Shown here: one piece after another, positions 10,561 through 20,083 of the stretch
Layout of the letters: each line of letters opens with the position of its first letter
How positions within the stretch are numbered: the stretch's first letter is position 1
NCBI GenBank assembly: GCA_029242765.1
Contig: JAQWTJ010000038.1
Location: 1 to 64,000, forward strand
Reading direction: 5' to 3'
DNA: 64,000 nucleotides
Source of the DNA: Flavobacteriales bacterium
GTDB taxonomy: Bacteria > Bacteroidota > Bacteroidia > Flavobacteriales_D > Sanyastnellaceae
Notes under the pieces: model-generated
What the model was told of the DNA's origin: nothing
Seen by the model: the letters and a program-made list of their open reading frames with translations, nothing else
Database searches by the model: none
Made by a program: the position numbers and the translations under genes

Positions 10561-11355
10561 CTATTTGCCGGGGAAACTCGGTTTGCGCTTTTCCAAGAAG
10601 GCGGCCACGCCTTCTTTGAAGTCTTCCGTTGCAAAAAGCCGGCCGAAAGCCGCAATTTCCACCTCGAAGCCCTCGGTTGTTCCACTGGCGTTCACCGCGT
10701 TGATGGCTTCAGACACGGCTATGGGGCCGTTGCGAGAAATTTTAGCGGCGCATTTCATAGCGGCGTCCATCAATGCCTCTGCCGCCACAACTTGGCTTAC
10801 CAGCCCCGAGTTGAGGGCCTCCTCAGCGCCGACCATGCGAGCGGAGAGCACCATTTCCATGGCACGGCCGCGGCCGATCACGTGAGCGAGGCGCTGTGTT
10901 CCACCGTAGCCAGGAATTAGCCCAAGCGTTACTTCGGGCAGTCCCATCAGCGCGCCCTCACAGGCCAGCCTTACATGGCAGGCCAAGGCGAGCTCCAGCC
11001 CTCCGCCCAGCGCGAAGCCGTTGATTGCAGCCACAAAGGGCACCCGCGAACCGGCAATCGCATTGAACAAGGTTTGTTGCCCCTTGGCGGCCAAGGCCTG
11101 GCCTTGTTCCGCGTTGAAACCTGAAAATTCGGTGATGTCCGCCCCGGCCACAAAGGCCTTTTCGCCGCTGCCGGTCAGCACCACGGCACGGATACCGTTA
11201 TCGTTCTGTAAGCGCTGCACTTCGGCAGCCAATTCCTCAATGCATACACCGTTCAGGGCGTTGAGCTGTTTCGGTCGTTCGATGGTGAGAACGGCAACCT
11301 GGCCGTCGTCGCGGCGAGAAATGTGGGCGTAGCTGGGGGTAGAATGGGCATCCAT
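10561..11355 (-). CDS. Enoyl-CoA hydratase/isomerase (crotonase) family protein
   Basis: AFVAGADITEF, FVAAINGFALGGGLELALACHVRLACEGALMGLPEVTLGLIPGYGGTQRLAHVIGRGRAMEMVLSA. Confidence 0.92.
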   Translation of the reverse strand: MDAHSTPSYAHISRRDDGQVAVLTIERPKQLNALNGVCIEELAAEVQRLQNDNGIRAVVLTGSGEKAFVAGADITEFSGFNAEQGQALAAKGQQTLFNAIAGSRVPFVAAINGFALGGGLELALACHVRLACEGALMGLPEVTLGLIPGYGGTQRLAHVIGRGRAMEMVLSARMVGAEEALNSGLVSQVVAAEALMDAAMKCAAKISRNGPIAVSEAINAVNASGTTEGFEVEIAAFGRLFATEDFKEGVAAFLEKRKPSFPGK

Positions 11356-11367
11356 GGCGGCCGCAAA

Positions 11368-12894
11368 TTAAACCACACCTAACCCCGCCGCTGAAATCAG
11401 CCGAATAGTTATAGAATGTTGAGGGTTGGCACAGAGAGCATCCGCCTGGGCGACCTCAACAATGTGCCCTTGGTCCATCACTGCGATGCGGTCACACATG
11501 TAGCGCACGGCCCCCAAATCATGCGAAATGAACAGCAAACTCAGGCCTCTGCGCGTTTTCAAGTCGTTGAGTAAATTCAGCACTTGCGCCTGCACACTCA
11601 CGTCTAGCGCGGCCACCGCTTCGTCGCAAACCAGCACATCGGGTTGAGCTGCTAAGGCGCGGGCAATCACCACTCGCTGACGCTGCCCCCCAGAAAAGGC
11701 GCCAGGCAAACGCTCGGCGGCACCAGTTTCAAGCCCCACCTCTTCCAGTAAATCACAGGCTTGACCCCACGCCTCAGCGCGCCCCATCCCGCGCACCTCC
11801 ATCACTTCGGCCACCGCTCTGCCTACGCTCATGCGCGGATTCAGTGAGGCGAACGGATCTTGAAACACCAGCCCCGCTCGCCCATCAAGGCGCAGGCTCC
11901 CGCGGTCCAACCCCCGCAATCCCAGCACAACCCGGGCCAATGTTGATTTTCCGCAACCACTCTCACCCACCAGCCCCAACGACTCACCGCGCTTCAGCTC
12001 CAAGGTCACCCCATTGAGCGTAGGCTCGGTTGCCCCTGGGTAGGTTAGCGTTGCATCTTCAATTGCCAACACGACGGGGGCCTTGGCAACGGGTGCGACC
12101 AGTTCAATTTGCGCAGATTGGTCCACCACGGCGCCCACCGTGGAAAGCGGGTAGGGGCGCCCTGAACGGGGCACTTGGCTGGCGAGCAACGCGGCCGTGT
12201 AAGGATGCGAGGGCTGCGCCAGAACTTGTTCCATTGCACCGCACTCCACCAGTTCACCTGCACGCATCACGGCCACAATGTCGGCGGCTTCCCGCACCAC
12301 ACTTAAATCGTGCGACACCAGCACAGTGGCCAATCCGCGCTCCTTTGAAATCCGAGCAATCAGTCGCATTATTTCATGGCGCACGGTCGAATCAAGCGCT
12401 GTTGTAGGTTCATCAGCGAGCAGCACCTTCGGGTCGCAGGCCAGGGCCATGGCAATCAAAACGCGTTGTTTCTGTCCGCCAGAGATTTCGTGTGGATACG
12501 CCCGTGCAATGCGCTCGACGTCGACCAACTTGACCTCTTCAAAAAGCGCAAGGACGCGGTCAAAAGCAGCTTTTCGGGACTTTCGTCCCCTTTGGCCGCC
12601 GTGTCGCAAAATCACCTCCTCGACCTGCCTCCCGCAGCGCATTGTCGGGTCAAGACTGGTCATGGGCTCTTGAAAAACCATAGCCACCCCCGGGCCGCGC
12701 GCCAGGTGGTTGACACTTCCTGAAATGACCGAGCCTTTGGGCAACATATCTAAAGCTGCCATGCACAGCAGCGTTTTGCCGCTGCCTGACTCGCCCACAA
12801 TCGCTGTGGTTTGACCCGCGTCCACCGTCAAGCTAACGCTTTGCAGCAGCGCCCGCCCGTCGAGTTCGACACTGAAGTCAGTCCACCGAATCAA
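11368..12894 (-). CDS. ABC transporter ATP-binding protein with two fused ATPase domains (oligopeptide type, YejF-like)
   Basis: Two Walker A (GESGSGKT, GESGCGKS) and two signature motifs (SGGQKQRV, SGGQRQRV) in one ORF. Confidence 0.92.
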   Translation of the reverse strand: MIRWTDFSVELDGRALLQSVSLTVDAGQTTAIVGESGSGKTLLCMAALDMLPKGSVISGSVNHLARGPGVAMVFQEPMTSLDPTMRCGRQVEEVILRHGGQRGRKSRKAAFDRVLALFEEVKLVDVERIARAYPHEISGGQKQRVLIAMALACDPKVLLADEPTTALDSTVRHEIMRLIARISKERGLATVLVSHDLSVVREAADIVAVMRAGELVECGAMEQVLAQPSHPYTAALLASQVPRSGRPYPLSTVGAVVDQSAQIELVAPVAKAPVVLAIEDATLTYPGATEPTLNGVTLELKRGESLGLVGESGCGKSTLARVVLGLRGLDRGSLRLDGRAGLVFQDPFASLNPRMSVGRAVAEVMEVRGMGRAEAWGQACDLLEEVGLETGAAERLPGAFSGGQRQRVVIARALAAQPDVLVCDEAVAALDVSVQAQVLNLLNDLKTRRGLSLLFISHDLGAVRYMCDRIAVMDQGHIVEVAQADALCANPQHSITIRLISAAGLGVV

Positions 12895-12909
12895 AGCAAA
12901 AAGTCTCCA

Positions 12910-14046
12910 TTAAAGCGTCCCGCGAAGCTCTTGTTCGCGCTCGATGGATTCAAAGAGGGCCTGAAAATTACCCTTGCCAAAGGACGTCGCCCCCTTGCGT
13001 TGGATAATCTCGAAGAACATCGTCGGGCGGTCCACCACGGGCTTTGTAAACAACTGCAGCAAATAGCCCTCGTCGTCCCGGTCGATCAAAATTCCGTGCT
13101 TTTTCAAAATTGCCAATTCTTCATCGATTTCCCCCACCCGGTCAAGAATGGTGTCATAGTAATTTTCAGGCACGTACAAGAATTCCACGCCGCGTGCTTT
13201 CAAGGCCGAAACGGTGGCTACGATATCGGTGGTCGCCAAGGCTATGTGCTGGCAACCCGCCCCCTCATAGAAGTCGATGTACTCCTCGATTTGGGACTTC
13301 TTTCGGCCTTTTGCAGGCTCGTTAATCGGGAATTTGATGCGCCCGTTCCCATTGCTCATCACCTTGGACATCAATGCGGTGTACTCCGTGGAAATGTCCT
13401 TATCGTCGAATGAAATAATTTGCGCAAAGCCCATGACTTCAGCATAGAATCGGCACCAGGTGTTCATCTGCCCCCAGTCCACGTTGCCCACCATATGGTC
13501 GACATAGAGCAGCCCTGTGTCCTTCACCTGAAAATCGGGGTTCCAATCCATATATCCAGGTAAAAACGTTCCGGTGTAGTTCTGCCGTTCAACAAAGACG
13601 TGCACCGTCTCGCCGTATGTCTTGATTCCGCTCAACACAACCTCGCCGTCGTCGTCCTTGCGCACAACAGGCTCAAAGGCGCTCTCGGCACCACGCGCCA
13701 CGGTTTCTTTCCAGCTCTTGCGCGCATCACCCACCCACAGTGCGATGGACTTCACCCCGTCCCCATGCGCCTTCAAATGTTCGTTGATGTGGCTCTTTGA
13801 ACTTAGTGGCGTGGTCAAGACCAATGTGATTTTTCCTTGCCTCAATACATACGAGACCTCGTCCTTAGCACCGGTTTCTAGTCCGCGGTAGGCCAACGGT
13901 TGAAAGCCCCAGGCGCTCATATAGTAATAGGCGGAATGCTTTGCATTGCCCACGTACAATTCGATATGGTCTGTGCCGAGAATCGGGAGGAAGTCGGCCG
14001 CTTCTGCGATGACTTTTTCAGGATTTGGAAGGGTGGATTCTGCCAT
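12910..14046 (-). CDS. hppD: 4-hydroxyphenylpyruvate dioxygenase
   Basis: DHIELYVGNAKHSAYYYMSAWGFQPLAYRGLETG...LYVDHMVGNVDWGQMNTWCRFYAEVMGF...LLQLFTKPVVDRPTMFFEIIQRKGATSFGKGNFQALFESIEREQ. Confidence 0.96.
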   Translation of the reverse strand: MAESTLPNPEKVIAEAADFLPILGTDHIELYVGNAKHSAYYYMSAWGFQPLAYRGLETGAKDEVSYVLRQGKITLVLTTPLSSKSHINEHLKAHGDGVKSIALWVGDARKSWKETVARGAESAFEPVVRKDDDGEVVLSGIKTYGETVHVFVERQNYTGTFLPGYMDWNPDFQVKDTGLLYVDHMVGNVDWGQMNTWCRFYAEVMGFAQIISFDDKDISTEYTALMSKVMSNGNGRIKFPINEPAKGRKKSQIEEYIDFYEGAGCQHIALATTDIVATVSALKARGVEFLYVPENYYDTILDRVGEIDEELAILKKHGILIDRDDEGYLLQLFTKPVVDRPTMFFEIIQRKGATSFGKGNFQALFESIEREQELRGTL

Positions 14047-14067
14047 GATTTCAGTTCTCACGAGGGG

Positions 14068-15240
14068 TTAATGTGCGCCGGGTAGCCAGCTTTTCCCATA
14101 TTCTCCGCCTTCGATATCGAGGGCTTGTTGGGTCAATTGAAGCGGGGCAAAGGTATCGACCATGACAGCTAATTCTTTGGTTTCTTTCTTGCCGATGCTG
14201 CCTTCATACGTGCCGGGGTGTGGCCCGTGTGGAACGCCCGCTGGGTGAAGAGTCAGGTGGCCTGACGCAATATCATTGCGGCTCATAAAGTTGCCTTTCA
14301 CATAGTAGAGCACCTCATCAGAGTCGATGTTAGAATGATTGTAAGGGGCGGGGATGGATAGGGGGTGGTAATCATACATCCGCGGCACAAAACTGCAAAT
14401 CACAAGCCCATCGCACTCAAAGGTTTGGTGAGTGGGTGGAGGCTGGTGAATGCGGCCTGTGATCGGTTCAAAATTGGCAATATTGAAAGCGTACGGGAAG
14501 TGGTACCCATCCCAACCTACCACGTCAAATGGGTGATCGAGGTATACGATGCTGTGCAGCTGCCCGGCCTTGCGGACTTTGATTTCAAACTCGCCTTGCG
14601 CGTCGATGGCCTCGCGATGCACGGGCGTGCGGATGTCGCGCTCGCAAAATGGCGAATGCTCGAGCAATTGGCCGAAGTGATTCCGGTAGCGCTTGGGCGT
14701 GTAGATGGGGTGGCGGCTCTCCACGATCAGTTGCCGATGCGTGCCGCAGTCCTTGTCCAACACGAACTTGTGGATGATCCCGCGCGGAATAACCAAGTAG
14801 TCGCCGGGGCCGAATCTCAGATCGCCGAATATCGATTCGAGGACCCCCGACCCTTCATGAATGAAGACGACCTCGTCGCTGTCGGTGTTCTTATAAAAAT
14901 AGTCGACCGACAGCGAAGTCGGAGACGCCAGCCTCAAGGTGCAATCGCTGTTGAACATCACGGGCACGCGTGCGGCTAAATGGTCCGCCACCGGCGCCAC
15001 ATCAAACCCAACGAGCTTGCGTGCTTCCATGTTATTCTCCACGGCAGCCACAGGGCGGTCGTCCACAGGGTCTTCAACGCGCACCACGCGCGTCGGGGGA
15101 TTCACGTGGTAAAGCAAGGAGCTCATCCCGGCAAACCCCACGGTTCCAAATAACTGCTCGTGGTACAACCCTCCATCGGGCTTGCGAAACTGCACGTGAC
15201 GTTTGTCGGGCACATCGCCCTGGCGCTTGTAAAATGGCAT
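14068..15240 (-). CDS. hmgA: Homogentisate 1,2-dioxygenase
   Basis: MPFYKRQGDVPDKRHVQFRKPDGGLYHEQLFGTVGFAG...; cupin-type HLTLHPAGVPHGPHPG near the C-terminus. Confidence 0.92.
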   Translation of the reverse strand: MPFYKRQGDVPDKRHVQFRKPDGGLYHEQLFGTVGFAGMSSLLYHVNPPTRVVRVEDPVDDRPVAAVENNMEARKLVGFDVAPVADHLAARVPVMFNSDCTLRLASPTSLSVDYFYKNTDSDEVVFIHEGSGVLESIFGDLRFGPGDYLVIPRGIIHKFVLDKDCGTHRQLIVESRHPIYTPKRYRNHFGQLLEHSPFCERDIRTPVHREAIDAQGEFEIKVRKAGQLHSIVYLDHPFDVVGWDGYHFPYAFNIANFEPITGRIHQPPPTHQTFECDGLVICSFVPRMYDYHPLSIPAPYNHSNIDSDEVLYYVKGNFMSRNDIASGHLTLHPAGVPHGPHPGTYEGSIGKKETKELAVMVDTFAPLQLTQQALDIEGGEYGKSWLPGAH

Positions 15241-15244
15241 GGCG

Positions 15245-15252
15245 CAAATATA
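15245..15252 (-). promoter_or_regulatory. Candidate -7 box TATATTTG upstream of hmgA
   Basis: Exact match to TAnnTTTG, only 4 nt from the hmgA ATG. Confidence 0.35.
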
Positions 15253-15278
15253 GCCGCCGAGCGACTTGTTCCCCTGAT

Positions 15279-15650
15279 TCAAGCCGACCCCATAAGGCAG
15301 GCCATCACCTCAGGCTTGCGGCGCGTGGCCACGGGTACGCGCGCCCCGTCGCTCAGCACGACAATGCCGGCCCCAATTTTTCGCATCTCCCGGACAAAAG
15401 CCAAGTTCACCAGATGCTTCTGGTGGGTCCGCAAGAACCCGAACGCTCTCAGCTCCCGCTCAAAGGTCATCAAGCTTCGTGTCGCCAGCACGCTCTCACC
15501 GCCCACAAGATGCAGCAACGAATACGAGCCCTCCGACGCGACCCGCACGATTTCGCGGATCGGCAATAAGCGGACCCGATCCACCCCATTGATCGCTATC
15601 CGACCCTGAATATGTCCACATGCACACGCGCTCACACTCGGATGACGCAC
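15279..15650 (-). CDS. LytTR DNA-binding domain protein without a receiver domain (GTG start)
   Basis: DRVRLLPIREIVRVASEGSYSLLHLVGGESVLATRSLMTFERELRAFGFLRTHQKHLVNLAFVREM is typical LytTR. Confidence 0.82.
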   Translation of the reverse strand: MRHPSVSACACGHIQGRIAINGVDRVRLLPIREIVRVASEGSYSLLHLVGGESVLATRSLMTFERELRAFGFLRTHQKHLVNLAFVREMRKIGAGIVVLSDGARVPVATRRKPEVMACLMGSA

Positions 15651-15746
15651 GCCTCATTCAACCTATTGCTTGACGCTCTCAAATTTCACGCAAATTGTAA
15701 AATAGCGACACCGTGTTCCCCGCCACGCCGTAACGCTCCCACAACG

Positions 15747-16832
15747 TCAGTCCGGATTGTCGAAAATTCGTGCAAACCACGGCACGCGACCGTTTTTATC
15801 CGGCGTAAAGCGCAGCGCGACTTTCTCGCCAACGCGCAACGGTCGGTCCGCACTTTCCCCATGTCGCTTGACCAATACATCCAGCTTTACTCCGTGCATA
15901 GCGCTCACTTTGCGTAAAGTCTCCCCCGCGGTTGCTACATGCCAATGCCGGGCGCCCCGCCGCCTTTTCGGCTGCACATAAATGCGGTCCCCTGTCTTCA
16001 ATGTCGAATTGCTCTGGAGGTCGTTGTACTTTCTCAGCTGCCAAGCCATCATGTCCAGCTCAGCGGCCAACTTTTTGAAGGTGTCGCCCGTCCCGGCCCG
16101 CACCCACACCACGTTGTTGTTGCTCAAACCCCAGTCGCGCGTCCCGAGCACCAGCCCAGCCGCCGCCACTGATTCGGCAACCGCCGCCTTCTCTTCGGCC
16201 TTCTCGCCGTTATTCACCACGGATTCTTCGAGCCCCTCGTCCGAAACGTCTGCAGGGGAATCCGGCACTTTGCCCTTCTTTATCCAGCGCACGCCCTCCT
16301 TGTCGTAGGCCTCTAAATCATGGTTTTCTATCAATTCAATCAGGAGCTTAGCATAGGCCGGATTGGTGGCGTAACCGCACTTTTTCAAGCCGCGCGCCCA
16401 CCCTTTGTAGTCCGTGATTTTCAATTCGAACAACTTCTCGTAGCGCTTGCGCTTGAGGAATAAACTGTGGTCTTGGTACGAGGCACCGGGGTTCTCATAC
16501 ACACGAAAACACTCCCCTTTTTCATCGTCGTCGTGGTATGTTCTCGCGCCCTCCCACCCGGCATGGCACTTGATGCCGAAATGATTGTTGCTCTTACGCG
16601 CCAATTCGCTATCCCCCGACCCGCTCTCCAAAAGCCCTTGTGCCAAGGTGATGCTTGCAGGAATCCGGTACAAGACCATTTGACGAATCGCCTCGTCGTG
16701 CCAACGCTCGATGTAGCCGTCACGCGCGCTCCCCTCCACAATTGCACTCTCGTGCATGCTTGCGGCTTGCAAAGGGCTAAAAAACAGACCCGCCACAAAG
16801 ACGAGGGTCGAAAAAATCACACGTTTGAACAT
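15747..16832 (-). CDS. Secreted glucosaminidase-domain protein with C-terminal LysM-like region
   Basis: IPASITLAQGLLESGSGDSELARKSNNHFGIKCHAGWEGARTYHDDDEKGECFRVY...; LysM-like VRAGTGDTFKKLAAELDMMAWQLRKYNDL and VATAGETLRKVSAMHGVKLDVLVKRH. Confidence 0.88.
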   Translation of the reverse strand: MFKRVIFSTLVFVAGLFFSPLQAASMHESAIVEGSARDGYIERWHDEAIRQMVLYRIPASITLAQGLLESGSGDSELARKSNNHFGIKCHAGWEGARTYHDDDEKGECFRVYENPGASYQDHSLFLKRKRYEKLFELKITDYKGWARGLKKCGYATNPAYAKLLIELIENHDLEAYDKEGVRWIKKGKVPDSPADVSDEGLEESVVNNGEKAEEKAAVAESVAAAGLVLGTRDWGLSNNNVVWVRAGTGDTFKKLAAELDMMAWQLRKYNDLQSNSTLKTGDRIYVQPKRRRGARHWHVATAGETLRKVSAMHGVKLDVLVKRHGESADRPLRVGEKVALRFTPDKNGRVPWFARIFDNPD

Positions 16833-16902
16833 GAGCTACGAAGCTAACGTCGGTGGGGCGGTGTCCGTGTGTGCGCCACGCCAAATGCGAACAGTTGGCT
16901 GT

Positions 16903-17889
16903 TCAGCTCCGGCGTCGAATCGTGAAGTCGACCAATTTGATCATCGCCGCACGCGCCTCTGAGGCGGGAAAATTTTCAAGTGCGGCCACGGCCAAATCGC
17001 GGTAACGGGCCATTTCGGCCTCGGCATATTCAATGCCGGGCCCACCGATCACCGTTTGCATTACGTGTTCCACGTGTCGCGTGGACTGGTGGCGGTACTT
17101 GATGGTGCGGATGAGTTTGCGCCGCTTGCTGGAGGGCATTTGGGCCAATGTGTGGATTAGAGGCAGCGTCATCTTCCGTTCGCGGATATCACCGCCGCGC
17201 GGCTTCCCCGTGATGGTGCTTGGCTCATAGTCTAGAAGGTCGTCCTTGATTTGAAAAGCAATCCCGACGTGCTCTCCTATTTGCCGCATGGCCTCGACGG
17301 TCTGTTCATCTGCTTCGCCGGAAGCTGTGCTGGAGGCCGCGCCAGCAGCGCAACAAGCGGCGATGAGTGAGGCGGTTTTTCGCCGGATGATGTCGAAGTA
17401 GATGTCTTCAGTGATGTCGAGCCGGCGTGCCTTTTCGATTTGCAACAACTCGCCCTCGCTCATTTCCTGCACCGCCCGCGAGGTGATATGCAACAGGTCG
17501 ACACCGTCCTTTTCGATGGATATCAGCAGTCCACGAGAGAGCAAGTAATCACCGATTAGGACGGCCACTTTTGTCTTCCACAAGGCGTTGATCGAGAAGA
17601 AACCGCGCCGCTTTTCCGACTCGTCAACCACGTCATCGTGCACCAAAGTGGCTGTATGCAGGAGTTCAATCAGGGTGGCTGCCGTGTGGCTGCGTTCCGA
17701 AGTTTTACCTACAACAGCTGCCGACAAGTAAACGAACAAAGGCCGGATTTGCTTGCCCTTGCGCCGCACGATGTAACGCATGATGCGATCGACCAGCGGC
17801 ACGGTGGTGCGCATTGCATCTTTGAAATGCAACTGGAATTCTCGCATTTCTCGTTCCACCGGCTGGCGAATGGCCTTGAGCTCTGACAT
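16903..17889 (-). CDS. Polyprenyl (octaprenyl-type) diphosphate synthase
   Basis: LLHTATLVHDDVVDESEKRRG (FARM) and AFQIKDDLLDYE (SARM). Start assigned at MSELKAIRQPVE. Confidence 0.93.
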   Translation of the reverse strand: MSELKAIRQPVEREMREFQLHFKDAMRTTVPLVDRIMRYIVRRKGKQIRPLFVYLSAAVVGKTSERSHTAATLIELLHTATLVHDDVVDESEKRRGFFSINALWKTKVAVLIGDYLLSRGLLISIEKDGVDLLHITSRAVQEMSEGELLQIEKARRLDITEDIYFDIIRRKTASLIAACCAAGAASSTASGEADEQTVEAMRQIGEHVGIAFQIKDDLLDYEPSTITGKPRGGDIRERKMTLPLIHTLAQMPSSKRRKLIRTIKYRHQSTRHVEHVMQTVIGGPGIEYAEAEMARYRDLAVAALENFPASEARAAMIKLVDFTIRRRS

Positions 17890-17939
17890 GGGGCGAAAAT
17901 ACCCCCGAACTGCGGCGGGAGTGGTGCCGAACTGCGCCG

Positions 17940-17947
17940 TATTTTTG
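17940..17947 (+). promoter_or_regulatory. Candidate -7 box TATTTTTG upstream of yicC
   Basis: Exact TAnnTTTG match 18 bp before the ATG at 17966. Confidence 0.4.
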
Positions 17948-17965
17948 CCCAAAGCACAAAAAAGA

Positions 17966-18838
17966 ATGACGCAGTCCATGACAGGGTTTGGAAAGGCCGA
18001 GGGCCAAATCGGACCGCGCGTGTTCGCCATCGAAATTCGAACACTCAACAGCAAGCAGTTGGACTTGAATGTGCGCATGCCTGGGTTTTTGCGAGAACGA
18101 GAAATGGTCGTTCGTAAACAAGCGACAGTGGCTATCGGGCGAGGCAAGGCTGAACTTTTCGTTGGTTATGAGTCGGTTGGAATGGACGGTGCGCCTCAAA
18201 TTGATGCCGGCCGGGTTGCCCATTATGTGGGCCAGTTGCGAGAGATCGCCCAGGCAAATGACCAAGCTGCTGACGAATTGCTGCCAGCTGTTTTGCGGCT
18301 CCCCGACGTGGTGACACCTGTGCGCGAGGCGCTGGACGACGACGGCTCGGCTGCTTTCCACGCCCTTGTCGCTGAAGCGCTTGAAAAACTTGAAGCTTTC
18401 AGAGAGAAGGAAGGCGCCACATTGGCTGAAGATTTGCGAATTCAAATTGCGGCCATCACCGAGCTCGAAGCCCTTCTGGATGGGCCTATTGCGGCCCGTA
18501 TTGACCGCCTTCGCGCCCGCATCAAGGACAACTTGGCTTCGGTGATTGACCCCGGTGCCATCGACAACAATCGCTTGGAGCAGGAGCTGATCTACTACAT
18601 CGAGAAACTCGACGTCCATGAGGAGCGCGTGCGACTCCATGCCCATCTGAAGCATTTTCTCGAAGTGCTTGATGCGCCGGGCACGAAGGGAAAAAAACTA
18701 GGGTTCATCGCACAGGAAATAGGACGAGAGGTGAACACATTGGGCTCCAAAGCAAACGACGCTGGCATGCAGCACACGGTTGTTGAGATGAAGGATGCGC
18801 TGGAAAAAATCAAGGAACAAGTTCTCAATGTCAAGTGA
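17966..18838 (+). CDS. yicC: YicC family endoribonuclease
   Basis: MTQSMTGFGKAEGQIGPRVFAIEIRTLNSKQLDLNVRMP...; C-terminal FIAQEIGREVNTLGSKANDAGMQHTVVEMKDALEKIKEQVLNV. Confidence 0.95.
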   Translation: MTQSMTGFGKAEGQIGPRVFAIEIRTLNSKQLDLNVRMPGFLREREMVVRKQATVAIGRGKAELFVGYESVGMDGAPQIDAGRVAHYVGQLREIAQANDQAADELLPAVLRLPDVVTPVREALDDDGSAAFHALVAEALEKLEAFREKEGATLAEDLRIQIAAITELEALLDGPIAARIDRLRARIKDNLASVIDPGAIDNNRLEQELIYYIEKLDVHEERVRLHAHLKHFLEVLDAPGTKGKKLGFIAQEIGREVNTLGSKANDAGMQHTVVEMKDALEKIKEQVLNVK

Positions 18839-19451
18839 TCAAGCGGTCCCCACGCCGTCCGATTTCGTCGGCAAAGGCATCGTCTTCAGTGCGCCTTCGG
18901 GAGCCGGAAAGACAACGCTTGTTCGGCGCTTGCTAGCAGAACGGGATGATTTACGCTTCAGCATTTCGGCCACCAACCGTCCCCAGCGCGGCACCGAACA
19001 GCACGGAGTGGACTACTACTTCTTGTCAACTGAAGAATTCAAGGAAAAAGCACGGGCTCGGGGTTTTCTTGAGTGGGAGGAGGTCTACGATTTCAGATTT
19101 TACGGGACGCCACACGGGGAGGTGGAGAGAATTTGGGCCTCTGGCCATCACGTTCTGTTTGACCTCGACGTCAAGGGAGGCGTTCGTGTCAAGAAGAAGA
19201 TGGGCAAAAACGTCTTGAGCATTTTCGTCAAACCCCCGTCGCTCAAAGTCTTGCGCGAAAGGCTTGAGGCTCGCGGGACAGATGACCCCCAGGAAATTGA
19301 TCACCGCATGGAGAAAGCCGAAAGCGAATTGACCTATGCAGACCAATTCGATTGGGTGTTGAACAACGATGATCTCGAAGTGGCCGTAGCTGAAGTGATT
19401 GAGCGCGTAAACGCTTTCGCCCCTCGCCCCACTAAGTCAGCCACCCCATGA
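18828..19451 (+). CDS. gmk: Guanylate kinase
   Basis: GIVFSAPSGAGKTTLVRRLL...FSISATNRPQRGTEQHGVDYYFLSTEEF...FLEWEEVY. Confidence 0.96.
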   Translation: MSSDQAVPTPSDFVGKGIVFSAPSGAGKTTLVRRLLAERDDLRFSISATNRPQRGTEQHGVDYYFLSTEEFKEKARARGFLEWEEVYDFRFYGTPHGEVERIWASGHHVLFDLDVKGGVRVKKKMGKNVLSIFVKPPSLKVLRERLEARGTDDPQEIDHRMEKAESELTYADQFDWVLNNDDLEVAVAEVIERVNAFAPRPTKSATP

Positions 19452-20050
19452 GAATCGGGCTTTACTTCGGATCGTTCAATCCGATTCATACGGGCCACTT
19501 GATTATCGCCCAACACATGTGTGCGCATCAACACCTCGAGTCGGTGTGGTTTGTGGTGACCCCCCAAAACCCGATGAAATCCTCAACGGTTATGCTGGCC
19601 GATCAGGATCGTTTGGAGATGGTGCGTCGCTCAGTTGCGGACAATCCACTCTTTGAGACCAGTGACGTGGAGTTTGGGCTGCCCCGCCCCAACTTCACTG
19701 CAAACACTATGGATTTACTCTCTCGTCGGCACCCCGAACACGATTTCTATATCATCATCGGGGGGGACAATTTACGAAACCTGCAGCATTGGGCGCGTTG
19801 GAAATCGCTGGTTGACAACTACGTGTTTCTGGTTTACCCCCGGGCCTATATCGACGGTGAGCAGCAGGTCCCTGAAGGCACAATCAGCGCCGATGGCGAA
19901 CGCATCATTCAGACGTCGGCCCCATTGATTAGCATATCCTCAACATACTTGCGTGAGACCTTCTCTCGGGGCGACTCTGCACGCTATTTGCTTCCCGATC
20001 CAGCGCGCCTCTACATTGAGGAACGCAGCTTGTACGGCTGGGCCAAATAG
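19448..20050 (+). CDS. nadD: Nicotinate-nucleotide adenylyltransferase
   Basis: MRIGLYFGSFNPIHTGHLIIAQHM...ISSTYLRETFSRGDSARYLLPDPARLYIEERSLY. Confidence 0.95.
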   Translation: MRIGLYFGSFNPIHTGHLIIAQHMCAHQHLESVWFVVTPQNPMKSSTVMLADQDRLEMVRRSVADNPLFETSDVEFGLPRPNFTANTMDLLSRRHPEHDFYIIIGGDNLRNLQHWARWKSLVDNYVFLVYPRAYIDGEQQVPEGTISADGERIIQTSAPLISISSTYLRETFSRGDSARYLLPDPARLYIEERSLYGWAK

Positions 20051-20060
20051 ATCGAGCAAT

Positions 20061-20083
20061 CAACCTGCGTAACTCACAGGTTG
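20061..20083. terminator. Possible hairpin between convergent nadD and pth
   Basis: CAACCTG-cgtaactca-CAGGTTG inverted repeat, no clear T tract. Confidence 0.3.

Noticed and set aside
17705-18655. 316-aa minus-strand ORF opposite yicC
   Set aside because: Overlaps yicC and the polyprenyl synthase gene, no recognisable motif; antisense artefact.
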